NCBI RefSeq assembly: GCF_030418455.1
Contig: NZ_JAUHPW010000007.1
Span: forward strand, 62,001 to 126,000
Direction of reading: 5' to 3'
Origin: Demequina litoralis
GTDB taxonomy: Bacteria > Actinomycetota > Actinomycetes > Actinomycetales > Demequinaceae
Length of the DNA stretch: 64,000 bases
Numbering within the stretch: position 1 is the stretch's first letter; each line of letters starts with the position of its first letter. Both the position numbers and the translations under genes were made by a program. The notes below the pieces were generated by a model that was not told the DNA's origin, ran no database searches, and saw only the letters and a list, made by a program, of their open reading frames with translations. Positions 17,896 to 27,556 of this stretch are shown one piece after another.

Positions 17896-17967
17896 CGCCG
17901 ACACGCGTACGCCACGACGCGCCGACACGCGTGCGCCCCGACGCCCCGACACGCCTGCGCCCCGACG
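17896..17967. repeat. 24-bp tandem repeat, three units
   Basis: Three head-to-tail 24-base units start at 17896, 17920 and 17944. Each reads roughly CSCCGACACGCSTRCGCCMC followed by GACG; a decayed fourth unit follows. The period is a multiple of three, and one frame gives an octapeptide repeat (PTRVRPDA). There is no ribosome-binding site or homology to support a gene. Confidence 0.75.
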
Positions 17968-18107
17968 CCCTGACCCTCGACGACCTCCTCGACGCCGCGT
18001 GACGCATCGGCCGCCTGCCTTGGAGGCCCCGAGCGGGCGCCGAGGACCTCCCAGGAGGGTGCCGAAGGTCGCTGCTCCGAGCAGCGTGCCGCTGGCTGCG
18101 GCGGGGG

Positions 18108-19073
18108 TCAGCCGGTCGCGTCGAGCAAGGCGAGGCTCGCCGCCACGATGGCGTCGCGCGCCTCGTCGTCCGAGATCGTCGGCACGCCGTCGCCCGGCTG
18201 CGCGCCGTACGACCCGAACTGCGCGTGCACCGCGCCCTCCACCTCGGTGAAGACCGCGTCCCCGGGCAGGTCCGCGCGCGAGGCGTCGATGTCGGCAGGC
18301 GTCGCGAGGCCGTCCTCCGAGGCCGACACCGAGGCGACCGCGCCCTCGTACGACGACATGTCGCCCGCCGGGTACGAGCCCCACAGGAGCAGCCCGGCGG
18401 GCCTCTCACGCTCGGCCTCGAGGGCGGCGACCGTGCCGCCGAGCGAGTGCCCGGCGACCACCCAGGTGCCGCCGCGCTCGTCCATCTCGGGGGCGAGCGC
18501 GCCCATCGACAGGAAGGCGATTCCCAGCGGCTCCTTGACGATCACCACGGTGTGGCCCGCCTCCGCGAGCGGCCGCAGGTGCGCGGCGTAGGCGCGGGCG
18601 TCGACCCGCGCGCCCGGCTGGAAGAGCAGGCTCACGTCGGCTGCCTCGCCCGCGGGCTCCATCACGATGCGCGTCGCGCTCTCGGTGACGGTCACCGCGC
18701 CGTCCGTCGCCATCGCGGACAGCGCGGGCTCGGTGGCGCCGAACGGCTTGAGCCACGCGACGAGCGCCACCCAGGCGAGGCCCGCGAATACGCCGAGCAT
18801 CCGCAGGAGGAGCGTGCCGGCGCCGCCCGCCCGGCGGGGACGCCGCCACCGCCACAGCGTGAGCCCGCCCGCCACGACCGTGAGGACGAGCATCACCGCG
18901 TACGCGGGGTGGCCGTGCACGACCGCACCCCACGCGACCGCCGCGAGCACCAGGGCCACGACCACGGCGAGCGCCGCGACGCCGCGGATCGTCCACGCCT
19001 CCCACTCGGGGGAGGTGCGGGGTGCCTCGGGCGCGGGGTCGGGGTGCGGGGCTGCGGTGTCGTCGCCGGTCAT
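18108..19073 (-). CDS. Membrane-anchored alpha/beta hydrolase
   Basis: Protein of 321 residues. An acidic/Pro N-terminal stretch precedes hydrophobic segments at about 25-50, 55-75 and 88-108. An extracytoplasmic alpha/beta-hydrolase domain follows, with the nucleophile elbow AGHSLGGTVAA near residue 205 and the likely Asp/His pair further on (GDAVFTEVEGAVHAQFG). The family includes esterases and lipase-like proteins; the substrate is unknown. The ATG at 19073 is preferred over a TTG nine bases upstream. It starts ten bases behind hrpA and is probably co-transcribed with it. Confidence 0.75.
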   Translation of the reverse strand: MTGDDTAAPHPDPAPEAPRTSPEWEAWTIRGVAALAVVVALVLAAVAWGAVVHGHPAYAVMLVLTVVAGGLTLWRWRRPRRAGGAGTLLLRMLGVFAGLAWVALVAWLKPFGATEPALSAMATDGAVTVTESATRIVMEPAGEAADVSLLFQPGARVDARAYAAHLRPLAEAGHTVVIVKEPLGIAFLSMGALAPEMDERGGTWVVAGHSLGGTVAALEAERERPAGLLLWGSYPAGDMSSYEGAVASVSASEDGLATPADIDASRADLPGDAVFTEVEGAVHAQFGSYGAQPGDGVPTISDDEARDAIVAASLALLDATG

Positions 19074-19083
19074 GCCTCGCAAC

Positions 19084-22000
19084 CTAGCCGATCGCGGCCA
19101 GCGCCTTGCGGATGCGCTGCTCGCTCACGGGCCCGTCGGTGCCCAGGCGCTGTGCGAACAGCGACACCCGCAGCTCCTCGACCATCCATCGCACCGCGTC
19201 CAGCGCCGCGACCGTCGCGGGGTCGGGGCGGCCCTTGGTGCGGGCCGCGCGCACGGTGTCGTAGGCCTCGACCACCTGGGAGACCTGCCATGCGAGCTGG
19301 GCGTCCTTCGCGGGGTCCAGCCGGGCCTTCTCGAGACGATGCGCGGCGGCCTTGAGGTAGCGCGCGAGGTGGGGGAGGCGGTCGGCGGGCGTGGCGCGGA
19401 CGAAGCCGTCGCCCACGAGCGCCGCCGACTGCTCGCGCAGCTCCTGCAGCGTCGACAGCAGCGCCAGCGACGTCGCGCCGCGTACCGCGACGTCGAGCTC
19501 GCGCGCCGCGGTGAGCGCGGCGGCGGCCTGGCGGGCGACGTCCAGCACGGCGTCCTCGAGCCTCGCCCGGACCTCCGCGCGCAGCGCCTCGTACGACGCC
19601 CGGTCGCGCACGGCCCCGGCGCCCGGCGCGAGCGTCGCGACCGCGGCCATCTGAAGGTCGTCGACGAGCGCCTCGGTCGAGCGGTACGGCGACGCCCCGA
19701 GCGCGAGCGACTCGGCGGGGGACCAGCGCGTGGTGACCCGCTTGACCGGCAGCCCCACCTCGGCGACCAGCAGCCGGCGCACGCCCCGCGCGTGGGCGGC
19801 GTCGCGCTCCGTCTCGTCGGCAAGGACGCGCAGGGCGGCACGCGGCCCCTTCTCCTCCACGATCGCGGGGTAGCCGCGCGCGACCACGCCGTGCACGGTG
19901 CCCTCGACCTCGTCGGGAAGCACCTCGAGGTCGGGCCACGAGGTGAGCGACTCGACCTCGGCGACGGCGGCGCTCGCCGGTCGGGGAGCGGGACCACCCG
20001 CCCCGCCCGCGGCCGCGGCGACGGCCGCCGGCGCGGCGCCGTGCGCATCGTCCCCCCGGCCGCGGCCCCCGCGACCGCGTGCCGCCGCGTCCGCGGCCCG
20101 CTGCACCGCCGTGCGCACCGCGGCCTCCGCCTGCGGCGCGAGGGAGCGCTGGAGCAGCACGAGGTCATGCGACTCGTCCAGGATCCGGTCTCCGCCGCGG
20201 CCGCGCGGCTCGACCACCCGAAAGGTCATGCGCAGGTGGGCGGGCAGGCGCTCCTCGAGTCCGTCCCACGCGTCGTCGGGGATGTCCACGTCGCGGAGGT
20301 CGCGCACCGCGCGCGTGAACGCCTCGCGGAAGGGCTCGGCCATGTCGCCGGCCCGCACCACGTCCTCCCACGCGGGCAGGTTCCCGCCCATCCACGCGAC
20401 GATGTCGCGTGCGGCGTCGGGCGCGGGCACGAGCAGCCGGCGCACGGGCTTGGGCAGCGCCCGGATGGTCGCGGTGACGAGCTCGGGCAGCATGCCGGGC
20501 ACCAGCCAGTCGAAGCCCTCGGGGATCACCCGCGCGAGCACGCCGACCGGGACGTGGACGGTCACGCCGTCCGCCGCGGTGCCGGGCTCGAACTGGTACG
20601 TGAGCGGCAGCTCGAGGTCGAGCTGCGGCCAGCGCTCGGGGAACTCCGCCGGGTCGACCGCGGCGTGGTCGGGGACCAGCTCGTCGAGCGTGAGGGTGAG
20701 CAGCTCGGGGTCCTCGAGGCGCGCGCCCTTCCACCAGCGGTCGAAGTGGGCCGCCGACACGATCGACTCGGGCAGGCGCGCGTCGTAGAAGCCGTAGAGG
20801 GTGTCCTCGTCGGCGATGACGCCGCGCGTGCGCGACCGCGCCTCGACCTGGGCGGCCTCCTCGAGGACGCGCTGGTTGCGGCGCCAGAAGCCGTGGTGCG
20901 TGGTCCACTCGCCCTGCACGAGCGCGTGCCGGATGAAGAGGTCGCGCGCGCCCTCGCGGTCCACCTTGGCCCACAGCACGGGGCGGTCGGCGACGATGGG
21001 CACGCCGTAGAGCAGCACCTTCTCGGTCGCCATCGCGGCGCCGCGCCTCGAGGACCAGTGCGGCTCCGAGTAGGTGCGCTTGGCGAGGTCTCCTGCGAGC
21101 TCCTCGGCCCATGCCGGGTCGATGCGGGCGACGTCCCGCGCCCACAGGCGGCTCGTCTCGACCAGCTCCGCCGCCATGACGAACTCCGGCGGCTTCTTCG
21201 ACAGCGGCGAGCCGGGGCTGATCGCGAAGCGGATGCCGCGGGCCCCGATGAACTCGTTCGACGCGCGCTTGCGGGCACGCCGCATCTCCTTGGCGCGCGC
21301 CTCGCCCTTGAGGTGGGAGAAGGAGCTGGCCTTGAGCTGCAGCACGTCCTGCGCGCCCACCTGCGACAGGAGGCCCGCGAGGATCGAGCGGTGGATCGCG
21401 TCGTCGTCCCACACGTGACGCAGCGCGCCGGTGCCCTCGGGGTCCTCGACGGGCGAGGGCTTGCGGTACGCCATCGCGATGTCGAGGGACTTGGCGGCCT
21501 CGCGCAGCTGCTGGACCAGGTCCTGCCATTCGCGGATGCGCAGGAAGTTGAGCATCTCGGACCGGCACAGGCGACGGAACTGGTTGCCGGACAGCGCGTG
21601 CTGGCGCTCGCGGACGTGCTCCCACAGGTTGAGGTAGGACAGCAGGTCGGAGCCGGGGTCCGCGAAGCGACGATGCAGGAGGTCCGCCTCCTCGCGGCGC
21701 TCGGCCGGGCGCTCGCGGGGATCCTGGATGCTGAGGGCGGCCGCGATCACGGCGACCTCGCGCGCGACGCCGTGGCGCGCGCCCTCGACGATCATGCGGG
21801 CCTGACGCGGGTCGATCGGGAGCCGGGAGAGCTGACGGCCCACCGCGGTGAGCGACGTCCGGCCGCCGGCCGTGCTGATGGCGCCCAGCTCGGACAGCAG
21901 CTGCACGCCGTCGCGGATCGCGCGCGTGTCCGGCGGCTCGACGAACGGGAAGCGTGCGACGTCCTCGGGGGACTCGACGACGCCCACCGAGATCATCTGC

Positions 22001-23367
22001 AGCAGCACCGCCGCGAGCGAGGTGCGCAGGATCTCGGGCTCGGTGAAGGCCGGCCGGGACTCGAAGTCCTCCTCCGAGTACAGGCGGATCGCGATGCCGT
22101 CCGCGAGGCGTCCGGCGCGGCCCGAGCGCTGGCGAGCGCTCGCCTGCGAGATCGGCTCGATGGGGAGCCGCTGAACCTTGGTGGCCTTGGAGTAGCGCGA
22201 GATGCGCGCGGTGCCCGGGTCGACCACGTAGTGGATGCCGGGCACGGTGAGGGAGGTCTCCGCGACGTTGGTCGCGAGGACGATGCGCCGGGCGGAGTGC
22301 CGCTCGAAGACGCGGTGCTGCTCCGCGGCGGACAGGCGCGAGTACAGCGGCAGGATCTCCACCCGGCGCGGGTGGCGAGGACCGCGGGCACGGTCGCCCA
22401 GGTGCGCCTCGAGGCCGTCGGCGGCGTCGCGGATCTCCCGCTCGCCCGACAGGAACACGAGGACGTCGCCGTCGCCCCACGTCATGAGCTCGTCGCACGC
22501 GTCGACGATGCCGGTGACCAGATCCTTCTCCTCGCCCTTGGTCGCCCCCTCGAGCGGGCGGTAGAGGATCTCGACCGGGTAGGTGCGACCCGTGACCTCG
22601 ACCACGGGCGCCATCCGGGGGTCGTGCGCGCGCTCGTCGGCGACCGCCGCATCGTCCACCTGCGCGGGCTGGGGCAGCGGGCCGCCGGCCGCGAAGTGGC
22701 GGGCGAAGCGCTCGGAGTCGATGGTCGCGGAGGTGATGACGACCTTGAGGTCGGGGCGGCGCGGCAGCAGGTTGGTGAGGTAGCCGAGCAGGAAGTCGAT
22801 GTTGAGGCTGCGCTCGTGAGCCTCGTCGATGATGAGCGTGTCGTACGCGAGGAGGTCGGGGTCGCGCTGGATCTGGGCGAGCAGGATGCCGTCCGTCATC
22901 ACCTTGACGAGCGTGGTGTCCGAGCTCTGGTCGGTGAAGCGCACCTGGTAGCCGACGATCCCTCCCAGCTCCGTGCCGATCTCCTCCGCGATGCGCTCCG
23001 CGACGGAGCGGGCCGCGATGCGGCGCGGCTGCGTGTGCCCGATCTGGCCGGCGCGGCCGCGCCCGAGCTCGAGGCAGATCTTGGGCAGCTGCGTGGTCTT
23101 GCCCGAGCCGGTCTCGCCCGCCACGATGACCACCTGGTGGTCGCGGATCGCGGCGGCGATCTCCTCGCGGCGCGCGGAGACCGGCAGCTCGGCGGGGTAG
23201 GCGATCGCGGGGACCTCGACGGCGGCGCGCTTGGCCGCCGCGGCCTCGAGCGCGCGCCTGCTCACCCGGGGACGATGCTCGGGCGAGCGGGCGGCGCCGG
23301 CGCCCCGCGCATCGTCCCGCCGTCCGCGTCCGCGCCGGTTCCGCCGGGGCCTGGTCTCCTCGCTCAC
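19084..23367 (-). CDS. hrpA: DEAH-box ATP-dependent RNA helicase HrpA
   Basis: Very large helicase of 1427 residues, the usual length for actinobacterial HrpA. The basic Arg-rich N-terminus is followed by Walker A GETGSGKTT (residues 84-92), DEAH (181-184), SATIDSERFARHF (motif III region), the RSGRAGRLADG arginine-finger motif and the helicase-associated, OB-fold and DUF3418 C-terminal domains. HrpA-type helicases remodel RNA and act in mRNA processing and resolution of stalled ribosomes. I chose the GTG at 23367 because GAGAAT (the complement of 23374-23379) lies six bases upstream, matching the leaderless pattern. It is divergent from dnaE. Repeated-motif copies occur at 20045, 22649, 23270 and 23309. 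Confidence 0.93.
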   Translation of the reverse strand: MSEETRPRRNRRGRGRRDDARGAGAARSPEHRPRVSRRALEAAAAKRAAVEVPAIAYPAELPVSARREEIAAAIRDHQVVIVAGETGSGKTTQLPKICLELGRGRAGQIGHTQPRRIAARSVAERIAEEIGTELGGIVGYQVRFTDQSSDTTLVKVMTDGILLAQIQRDPDLLAYDTLIIDEAHERSLNIDFLLGYLTNLLPRRPDLKVVITSATIDSERFARHFAAGGPLPQPAQVDDAAVADERAHDPRMAPVVEVTGRTYPVEILYRPLEGATKGEEKDLVTGIVDACDELMTWGDGDVLVFLSGEREIRDAADGLEAHLGDRARGPRHPRRVEILPLYSRLSAAEQHRVFERHSARRIVLATNVAETSLTVPGIHYVVDPGTARISRYSKATKVQRLPIEPISQASARQRSGRAGRLADGIAIRLYSEEDFESRPAFTEPEILRTSLAAVLLQMISVGVVESPEDVARFPFVEPPDTRAIRDGVQLLSELGAISTAGGRTSLTAVGRQLSRLPIDPRQARMIVEGARHGVAREVAVIAAALSIQDPRERPAERREEADLLHRRFADPGSDLLSYLNLWEHVRERQHALSGNQFRRLCRSEMLNFLRIREWQDLVQQLREAAKSLDIAMAYRKPSPVEDPEGTGALRHVWDDDAIHRSILAGLLSQVGAQDVLQLKASSFSHLKGEARAKEMRRARKRASNEFIGARGIRFAISPGSPLSKKPPEFVMAAELVETSRLWARDVARIDPAWAEELAGDLAKRTYSEPHWSSRRGAAMATEKVLLYGVPIVADRPVLWAKVDREGARDLFIRHALVQGEWTTHHGFWRRNQRVLEEAAQVEARSRTRGVIADEDTLYGFYDARLPESIVSAAHFDRWWKGARLEDPELLTLTLDELVPDHAAVDPAEFPERWPQLDLELPLTYQFEPGTAADGVTVHVPVGVLARVIPEGFDWLVPGMLPELVTATIRALPKPVRRLLVPAPDAARDIVAWMGGNLPAWEDVVRAGDMAEPFREAFTRAVRDLRDVDIPDDAWDGLEERLPAHLRMTFRVVEPRGRGGDRILDESHDLVLLQRSLAPQAEAAVRTAVQRAADAAARGRGGRGRGDDAHGAAPAAVAAAAGGAGGPAPRPASAAVAEVESLTSWPDLEVLPDEVEGTVHGVVARGYPAIVEEKGPRAALRVLADETERDAAHARGVRRLLVAEVGLPVKRVTTRWSPAESLALGASPYRSTEALVDDLQMAAVATLAPGAGAVRDRASYEALRAEVRARLEDAVLDVARQAAAALTAARELDVAVRGATSLALLSTLQELREQSAALVGDGFVRATPADRLPHLARYLKAAAHRLEKARLDPAKDAQLAWQVSQVVEAYDTVRAARTKGRPDPATVAALDAVRWMVEELRVSLFAQRLGTDGPVSEQRIRKALAAIG

Positions 23368-23373
23368 CCGGAC

Positions 23374-23379
23374 ATTCTC
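23374..23379 (-). promoter_or_regulatory. -10 element for hrpA
   Basis: GAGAAT on the - strand is followed by six bases and the GTG start of hrpA, supporting a leaderless transcript and this start codon. Confidence 0.4.
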
Positions 23380-23442
23380 CCAACTTGCGCCGACACTCCC
23401 GACCGGCCGCCGCATCGTCCCCTCGCTGTCGGCCGGGGCTCC

Positions 23443-23448
23443 TAGAAT
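23443..23448 (+). promoter_or_regulatory. -10 element for leaderless dnaE
   Basis: TAGAAT is followed by seven bases and the dnaE ATG at 23456. No ribosome-binding site is visible, so the mRNA probably begins at or next to the start codon. A repeated CGCATCGTCC motif lies 22 bases upstream (23411-23420). Confidence 0.6.
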
Positions 23449-23455
23449 CATCCCC

Positions 23456-26400
23456 ATGCCCGGCAAGGATTTCGTCCATCTCCACGTCCACACCGAGTAC
23501 TCGATGCTGGACGGAGCGGCGAAGATCGGCGACCTCTTCACCGAGGCCGAGCGGCTCGGGCAGAAGGCGATCGCCACCACCGACCACGGCTACCTGTTCG
23601 GCGCCTACGAGTTCTGGAACAAGGCGCAGTCCACGGGTGTCAAGCCGATCATCGGCCTCGAGGCGTACCTCACGCCCGGCACCGCGCGCGGCGACCGCAC
23701 ACGTGTGCGCTGGGGCGAGCGCGGTCAGGAGGGCGACGACGTCAGCTCGGGCGGCGCGTACACGCACGCCACGATGTGGGCGCGCGACACCGCCGGCATG
23801 CACAACCTCTTCCGCCTCGCGTCGTACGCGTCGCTCGAGGGGCACTTCTACAAGGCGCGCATGGACCGCGACCTGCTGCAGCGCTTCTCCAAGGGCATCA
23901 TCGCGACCACGGGCTGCCCGTCGGGCGAGGTGCAGACGCGCCTGCGCCTGGGCCAGTACGACGAGGCGCTCAAGGCGGCCGCGGAGTTCCAGGACATCTT
24001 CGGCAAGGACTCGTACTACGTCGAGCTCATGGACCACGGTCTCGACATCGAGAAGCGGGTCTTCGAGGACCTGCTGCGCATCTCGAAGGCGATCGGCGCG
24101 CCGCTGGTGGCCACCAACGACCTCCACTACACGAAGAAGGAGGACGCGACGGCGCACGAGGCGCTGCTGTGCGTGCAGTCCGGCTCGACGCTGAGCGAGC
24201 CGACGTACGACCAGGGCGGCAAGCGCTTCGCGTTCTCGGGCGACGGCTACTACGTCAAGTCCGCCGAGGAGATGTGGCAGATCTGGGGCGACTACCCGGA
24301 GGCGCTCACCAACACCCTCGCCATCGCGGAGCAGTGCGAGGTCGAGTTCAACACCAAGGCCGACTACATGCCGGTCTACGACTGCCCGCCGGGCGAGGAC
24401 GAGCACTCGTGGTTCGTCAAGGAGGTCCAGAAGGGCCTCCACGAGCGCTTCGGCCCCGAGATCCCCGCGCACGTGCAGGAGCGCGCGAACTTCGAGATCG
24501 AGGTCATCGCGGGCAAGGGGTACCCCGGCTACTTCCTCGTCGTCGCGGACTTCATCCAGTGGGCCAAGGACAACGGGATCCGCGTGGGCCCGGGCCGAGG
24601 CTCCGGTGCGGGCTCGATGGCCGCGTACGCGATGAAGATCACGGACATCGACCCGATCGTCCACCAGCTCTACTTCGAGCGCTTCCTCAACCCGGAGCGC
24701 GAGTCCAAGCCCGACTTCGACATCGACTTCGACGAGCGCAGGCGCGGCGAGGTCATCCAGTACGTGACGGACAAGTACGGCCAGGACCGCGTGTCCATGA
24801 TCGTCACGTACGGCACCATCAAGGCCAAGCAGGCGCTCAAGGACTCGACGCGCGTGCTCGGCAAGCCCTTCTCGCTCGGCGAGCAGCTCACGAAGGCCTA
24901 CCCCGAGGCCATCATGGGCAAGGACATGCCGCTCATCGGCGTCACCGACACCGCGCACGCGCGCCACCACGAGGGCCAGGACTTCCGCGCGCTGCTCGAG
25001 CAGGACCCCGAGGCGCAGCAGGTGTTCGAGCTCGCGCAGGGCCTCGAGGGCCTCAAGCGGCAGTGGGGCGTGCACGCGGCCGGCGTCATCATGTCGTCGG
25101 ACCCGCTCATCGACATCATCCCGATCATGCGCCGCGAGCAGGACGGCGCGGTCATCACGCAGTTCGACTACCCCACGTGCGAGACGCTCGGCCTGGTCAA
25201 GATGGACTTCCTGGGCCTGCGCAACCTCACGATCCTGGACGATGCGCTCGAGAACATCGTGGACAACGGCAAGGAGCCGCTGGTCCTCGAGGAGCTCGAG
25301 CTCGCGGACGAGGGCGCGTTCGACCTGCTCGCGCGCGGCGACACGCTCGGCGTGTTCCAGCTCGACGGCAACGCGATGCGCCAGCTGCTGCGCCAGATGA
25401 GGCCCGACAGCTTCGAGGACATCTCCGCCGTCCTGGCCCTGTACCGGCCGGGCCCGATGGGCATGAACTCGCACACCAACTACGCGGAGCGCAAGAACGG
25501 CCGCCAGGCGATCGCGCCCATCCACCCCGAGCTCGACGAGCCGCTCAAGGAGGTGCTGGGGATCACCTACGGCCTCATCGTCTACCAGGAGCAGGTGCAG
25601 CGCATCGCGCAGATCGTCGCCGGCTACACGCTGGGCGCGGCCGACCTGCTCCGACGGGCGATGGGAAAGAAGAAGAAGGAGATCCTCGACAAGGAGTTCG
25701 AGCCCTTCAAGAACGGCGCGCTCGAGCGCGGCTTCTCCATCGAGGCGATCAACGCCCTGTGGGAGACGATGCTCCCGTTCGCCGACTACGCCTTCAACAA
25801 GGCGCACACCGCCGCCTACGGCGTGCTGTCGTTCTGGACCGCGTACCTCAAGGCGCACTACCCGACCGAGTTCATGGCGGCGCTGCTCACCTCGGTCGGC
25901 ACGGACAAGGACAAGTCGGCGCTCTACCTGGCCGAATGCCGCCGCATGGGCATCACGGTGCTGCCGCCGGACGTCAACGAGTCGAAGGCGACCTTCGCGG
26001 CCGTCGGCGAGGACGTCCGCTTCGGCCTCACCGCGGTCCGCAACGTCGGCGCGAACGTGGTGGCGGAGATCGTCAAGGCGCGTCAGGAGAAGGGCGCGTT
26101 CACGTCGTTCGCGGACTTCCTCGACAAGGTGCCCGCGACGGTGTGCAACAAGCGCACCATCGACTCGCTCATCAAGTCGGGCGCCTTCGACTCGATGGGG
26201 TACTCGCGCCGCGCGCTCAACGCGGTCCACGAGCAGGCGATCGACTCGGTCATCGGCGTCAAGCGTCAGGAGGCGACGGGACAGTTCGACCTCTTCGCCG
26301 ACGCCGAGGACCTGGGCGGCGGCGTCACCGTCGAGGTGCCCACGCTCGACGAGTGGGACAAGAAGACCAAGCTCAACCTCGAGCGCGACATGCTCGGTCT

Positions 26401-27001
26401 GTACGTGTCCGACCACCCGCTGTCGGGCCTCGACCACGTCATCCGCTCGGAGGCCTCGCACCAGATCCTCAACGCGACGCCGACGAACGGCGTCAAGGAG
26501 AACGACCAGATCGTTCTCGCGGGCCTCGTCACCCGCGTCGACCGCCGCATCGCGAAGTCCGGCAACCCGTACGCGATCGTCACGCTCGAGGACATGACGG
26601 GCGAGACCGAGGTGTCCTTCTTCGCGAAGGTCTACGACACGTACGCGCGCGACCTCGCGGACGATGCGGTCATCGCCATCAAGGTGCGCTGCCGTGAGCG
26701 CGGCGACGGCGGGCTGCAGTTCTCCGCGGTCGACGTGCGGATCCCCAACCTCAACCAGCAGGACAACTCCCCGGTGGCCATCACGGTGCCGGCGTCCCGC
26801 GTGACCCCGCCGCTGGTCGAGCAGGTCAAGGGCATCCTGCGCTCGCACCCCGGCTCGATCGAGGTGCGGATGGTGCTCACGGGCCCGGACAAGCCGCTCA
26901 CCATGAGGCTCGGCGACGAGTTCCGCGTGGCGCGCTCGTCGGCGCTGTACGGCGACCTCAAGGCGGCGCTCGGGCCCAGCTGCCTGAGCGGGGCGGCGTA
27001 G
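23456..27001 (+). CDS. dnaE: DNA polymerase III alpha subunit DnaE
   Basis: Replicative polymerase catalytic subunit of 1181 residues. The N-terminal PHP domain begins HLHVHTEYSMLDG (residues 8-20). The polymerase palm carries the catalytic aspartates in PDFDIDFDERRRGEV near residue 420. The fingers and tandem helix-hairpin-helix follow. An OB-fold lies near residue 1015-1090 (IVLAGLVTRVDRRIAKSGNPY). The C-terminus carries the tau-binding region (LTMRLGDEFRV). The ATG at 23456 agrees with the conserved N-terminus and with a TAGAAT element seven bases upstream. Length and domain order are normal for DnaE1. Confidence 0.97.
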   Translation: MPGKDFVHLHVHTEYSMLDGAAKIGDLFTEAERLGQKAIATTDHGYLFGAYEFWNKAQSTGVKPIIGLEAYLTPGTARGDRTRVRWGERGQEGDDVSSGGAYTHATMWARDTAGMHNLFRLASYASLEGHFYKARMDRDLLQRFSKGIIATTGCPSGEVQTRLRLGQYDEALKAAAEFQDIFGKDSYYVELMDHGLDIEKRVFEDLLRISKAIGAPLVATNDLHYTKKEDATAHEALLCVQSGSTLSEPTYDQGGKRFAFSGDGYYVKSAEEMWQIWGDYPEALTNTLAIAEQCEVEFNTKADYMPVYDCPPGEDEHSWFVKEVQKGLHERFGPEIPAHVQERANFEIEVIAGKGYPGYFLVVADFIQWAKDNGIRVGPGRGSGAGSMAAYAMKITDIDPIVHQLYFERFLNPERESKPDFDIDFDERRRGEVIQYVTDKYGQDRVSMIVTYGTIKAKQALKDSTRVLGKPFSLGEQLTKAYPEAIMGKDMPLIGVTDTAHARHHEGQDFRALLEQDPEAQQVFELAQGLEGLKRQWGVHAAGVIMSSDPLIDIIPIMRREQDGAVITQFDYPTCETLGLVKMDFLGLRNLTILDDALENIVDNGKEPLVLEELELADEGAFDLLARGDTLGVFQLDGNAMRQLLRQMRPDSFEDISAVLALYRPGPMGMNSHTNYAERKNGRQAIAPIHPELDEPLKEVLGITYGLIVYQEQVQRIAQIVAGYTLGAADLLRRAMGKKKKEILDKEFEPFKNGALERGFSIEAINALWETMLPFADYAFNKAHTAAYGVLSFWTAYLKAHYPTEFMAALLTSVGTDKDKSALYLAECRRMGITVLPPDVNESKATFAAVGEDVRFGLTAVRNVGANVVAEIVKARQEKGAFTSFADFLDKVPATVCNKRTIDSLIKSGAFDSMGYSRRALNAVHEQAIDSVIGVKRQEATGQFDLFADAEDLGGGVTVEVPTLDEWDKKTKLNLERDMLGLYVSDHPLSGLDHVIRSEASHQILNATPTNGVKENDQIVLAGLVTRVDRRIAKSGNPYAIVTLEDMTGETEVSFFAKVYDTYARDLADDAVIAIKVRCRERGDGGLQFSAVDVRIPNLNQQDNSPVAITVPASRVTPPLVEQVKGILRSHPGSIEVRMVLTGPDKPLTMRLGDEFRVARSSALYGDLKAALGPSCLSGAA

Positions 27002-27098
27002 CGGGTCCTGGCTGTCCCGCCAGGACGCCGCATCCCGCCCCGCGCCCGCCCCGCGGCCCCACCCGCCCCCACCCACCTACCCCGCGACCCCACCCGCC

Positions 27099-27163
27099 CG
27101 CTGCGGGGAAGCCAGCGACGGTTCTGAGAGGTTCTCGACTCCTGCGGGGAAGTCGGCGACGCT
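27099..27163 (+). repeat. 65-bp dispersed repeat, copy A
   Basis: This stretch matches 61841-61905 over its whole 65 bases with about ten differences. It contains two internal near-copies of TGCGGGGAANYCNGCGACG, 41 bases apart. It lies in the gap between dnaE and the DUF4260 gene, ending seven bases before that ATG, and is preceded by a C-rich run. Function is unknown. Confidence 0.7.
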
Positions 27164-27169
27164 GGGTCC

Positions 27170-27547
27170 ATGACCCCGATCGCCTGGCAGCGCCTCGAGG
27201 GAGCGGTCGTCGCCGCGGCCGCCTACGTCGCGGTGATCGTGCTCGACCTCGCGTGGTGGTGGCCGCTCGCGCTCTTCCTCACCTTCGACCTCAGCATGGC
27301 GGGCTACGCGGTGGGCGCCCGGGCCGGTGCGGCGCTCTACAACGCGGCCCACAACTACGCCCTGCCGGCGGCGCTGGGGGCGATCGCGCTGCTCGCCGAC
27401 CTGCGCTGGATGGGCCTCCTGGCGCTGTGCTGGGCCTTCCACGTCGGGGCGGATCGGGCGCTCGGCTACGGGCTCAAGCTCGGGGACGGCTTCCAGCACA
27501 CGCACCTCGGATGGATCGGCAAGGGCGCGGCCCGCTCGGATCAGTAG
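27170..27547 (+). CDS. DUF4260 family membrane protein
   Basis: Integral membrane protein of 125 residues with hydrophobic segments at about 10-30, 33-55 and 62-90. The C-terminal stretch GYGLKLGDGFQHTHLGWIGK is diagnostic of the DUF4260 family. Function is unknown. The ATG at 27170 lies seven bases behind the 65-bp repeat. Its stop codon TAG is the first half of the TAGACT element of hisD. Confidence 0.8.
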   Translation: MTPIAWQRLEGAVVAAAAYVAVIVLDLAWWWPLALFLTFDLSMAGYAVGARAGAALYNAAHNYALPAALGAIALLADLRWMGLLALCWAFHVGADRALGYGLKLGDGFQHTHLGWIGKGAARSDQ

Positions 27548-27550
27548 ACT
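27545..27550 (+). promoter_or_regulatory. -10 element for leaderless hisD
   Basis: TAGACT, whose TAG is also the stop codon of the upstream gene, is followed by six bases and the hisD GTG at 27557. Confidence 0.5.
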
Positions 27551-27556
27551 CGACCC

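Noticed and set aside
17733..18002. 89-codon + strand frame with octapeptide repeats
   Set aside because: It spans the inverted repeat and the 24-bp array, has no ribosome-binding site and no recognisable domain; the peptide repeat simply reflects the DNA repeat.
20165..27076. A 2303-codon open frame on the - strand through dnaE and hrpA
   Set aside because: It runs antisense to dnaE and out of frame with hrpA. It is Arg/Ala/Gly-rich low complexity with no domains, a by-product of very high GC at third codon positions.
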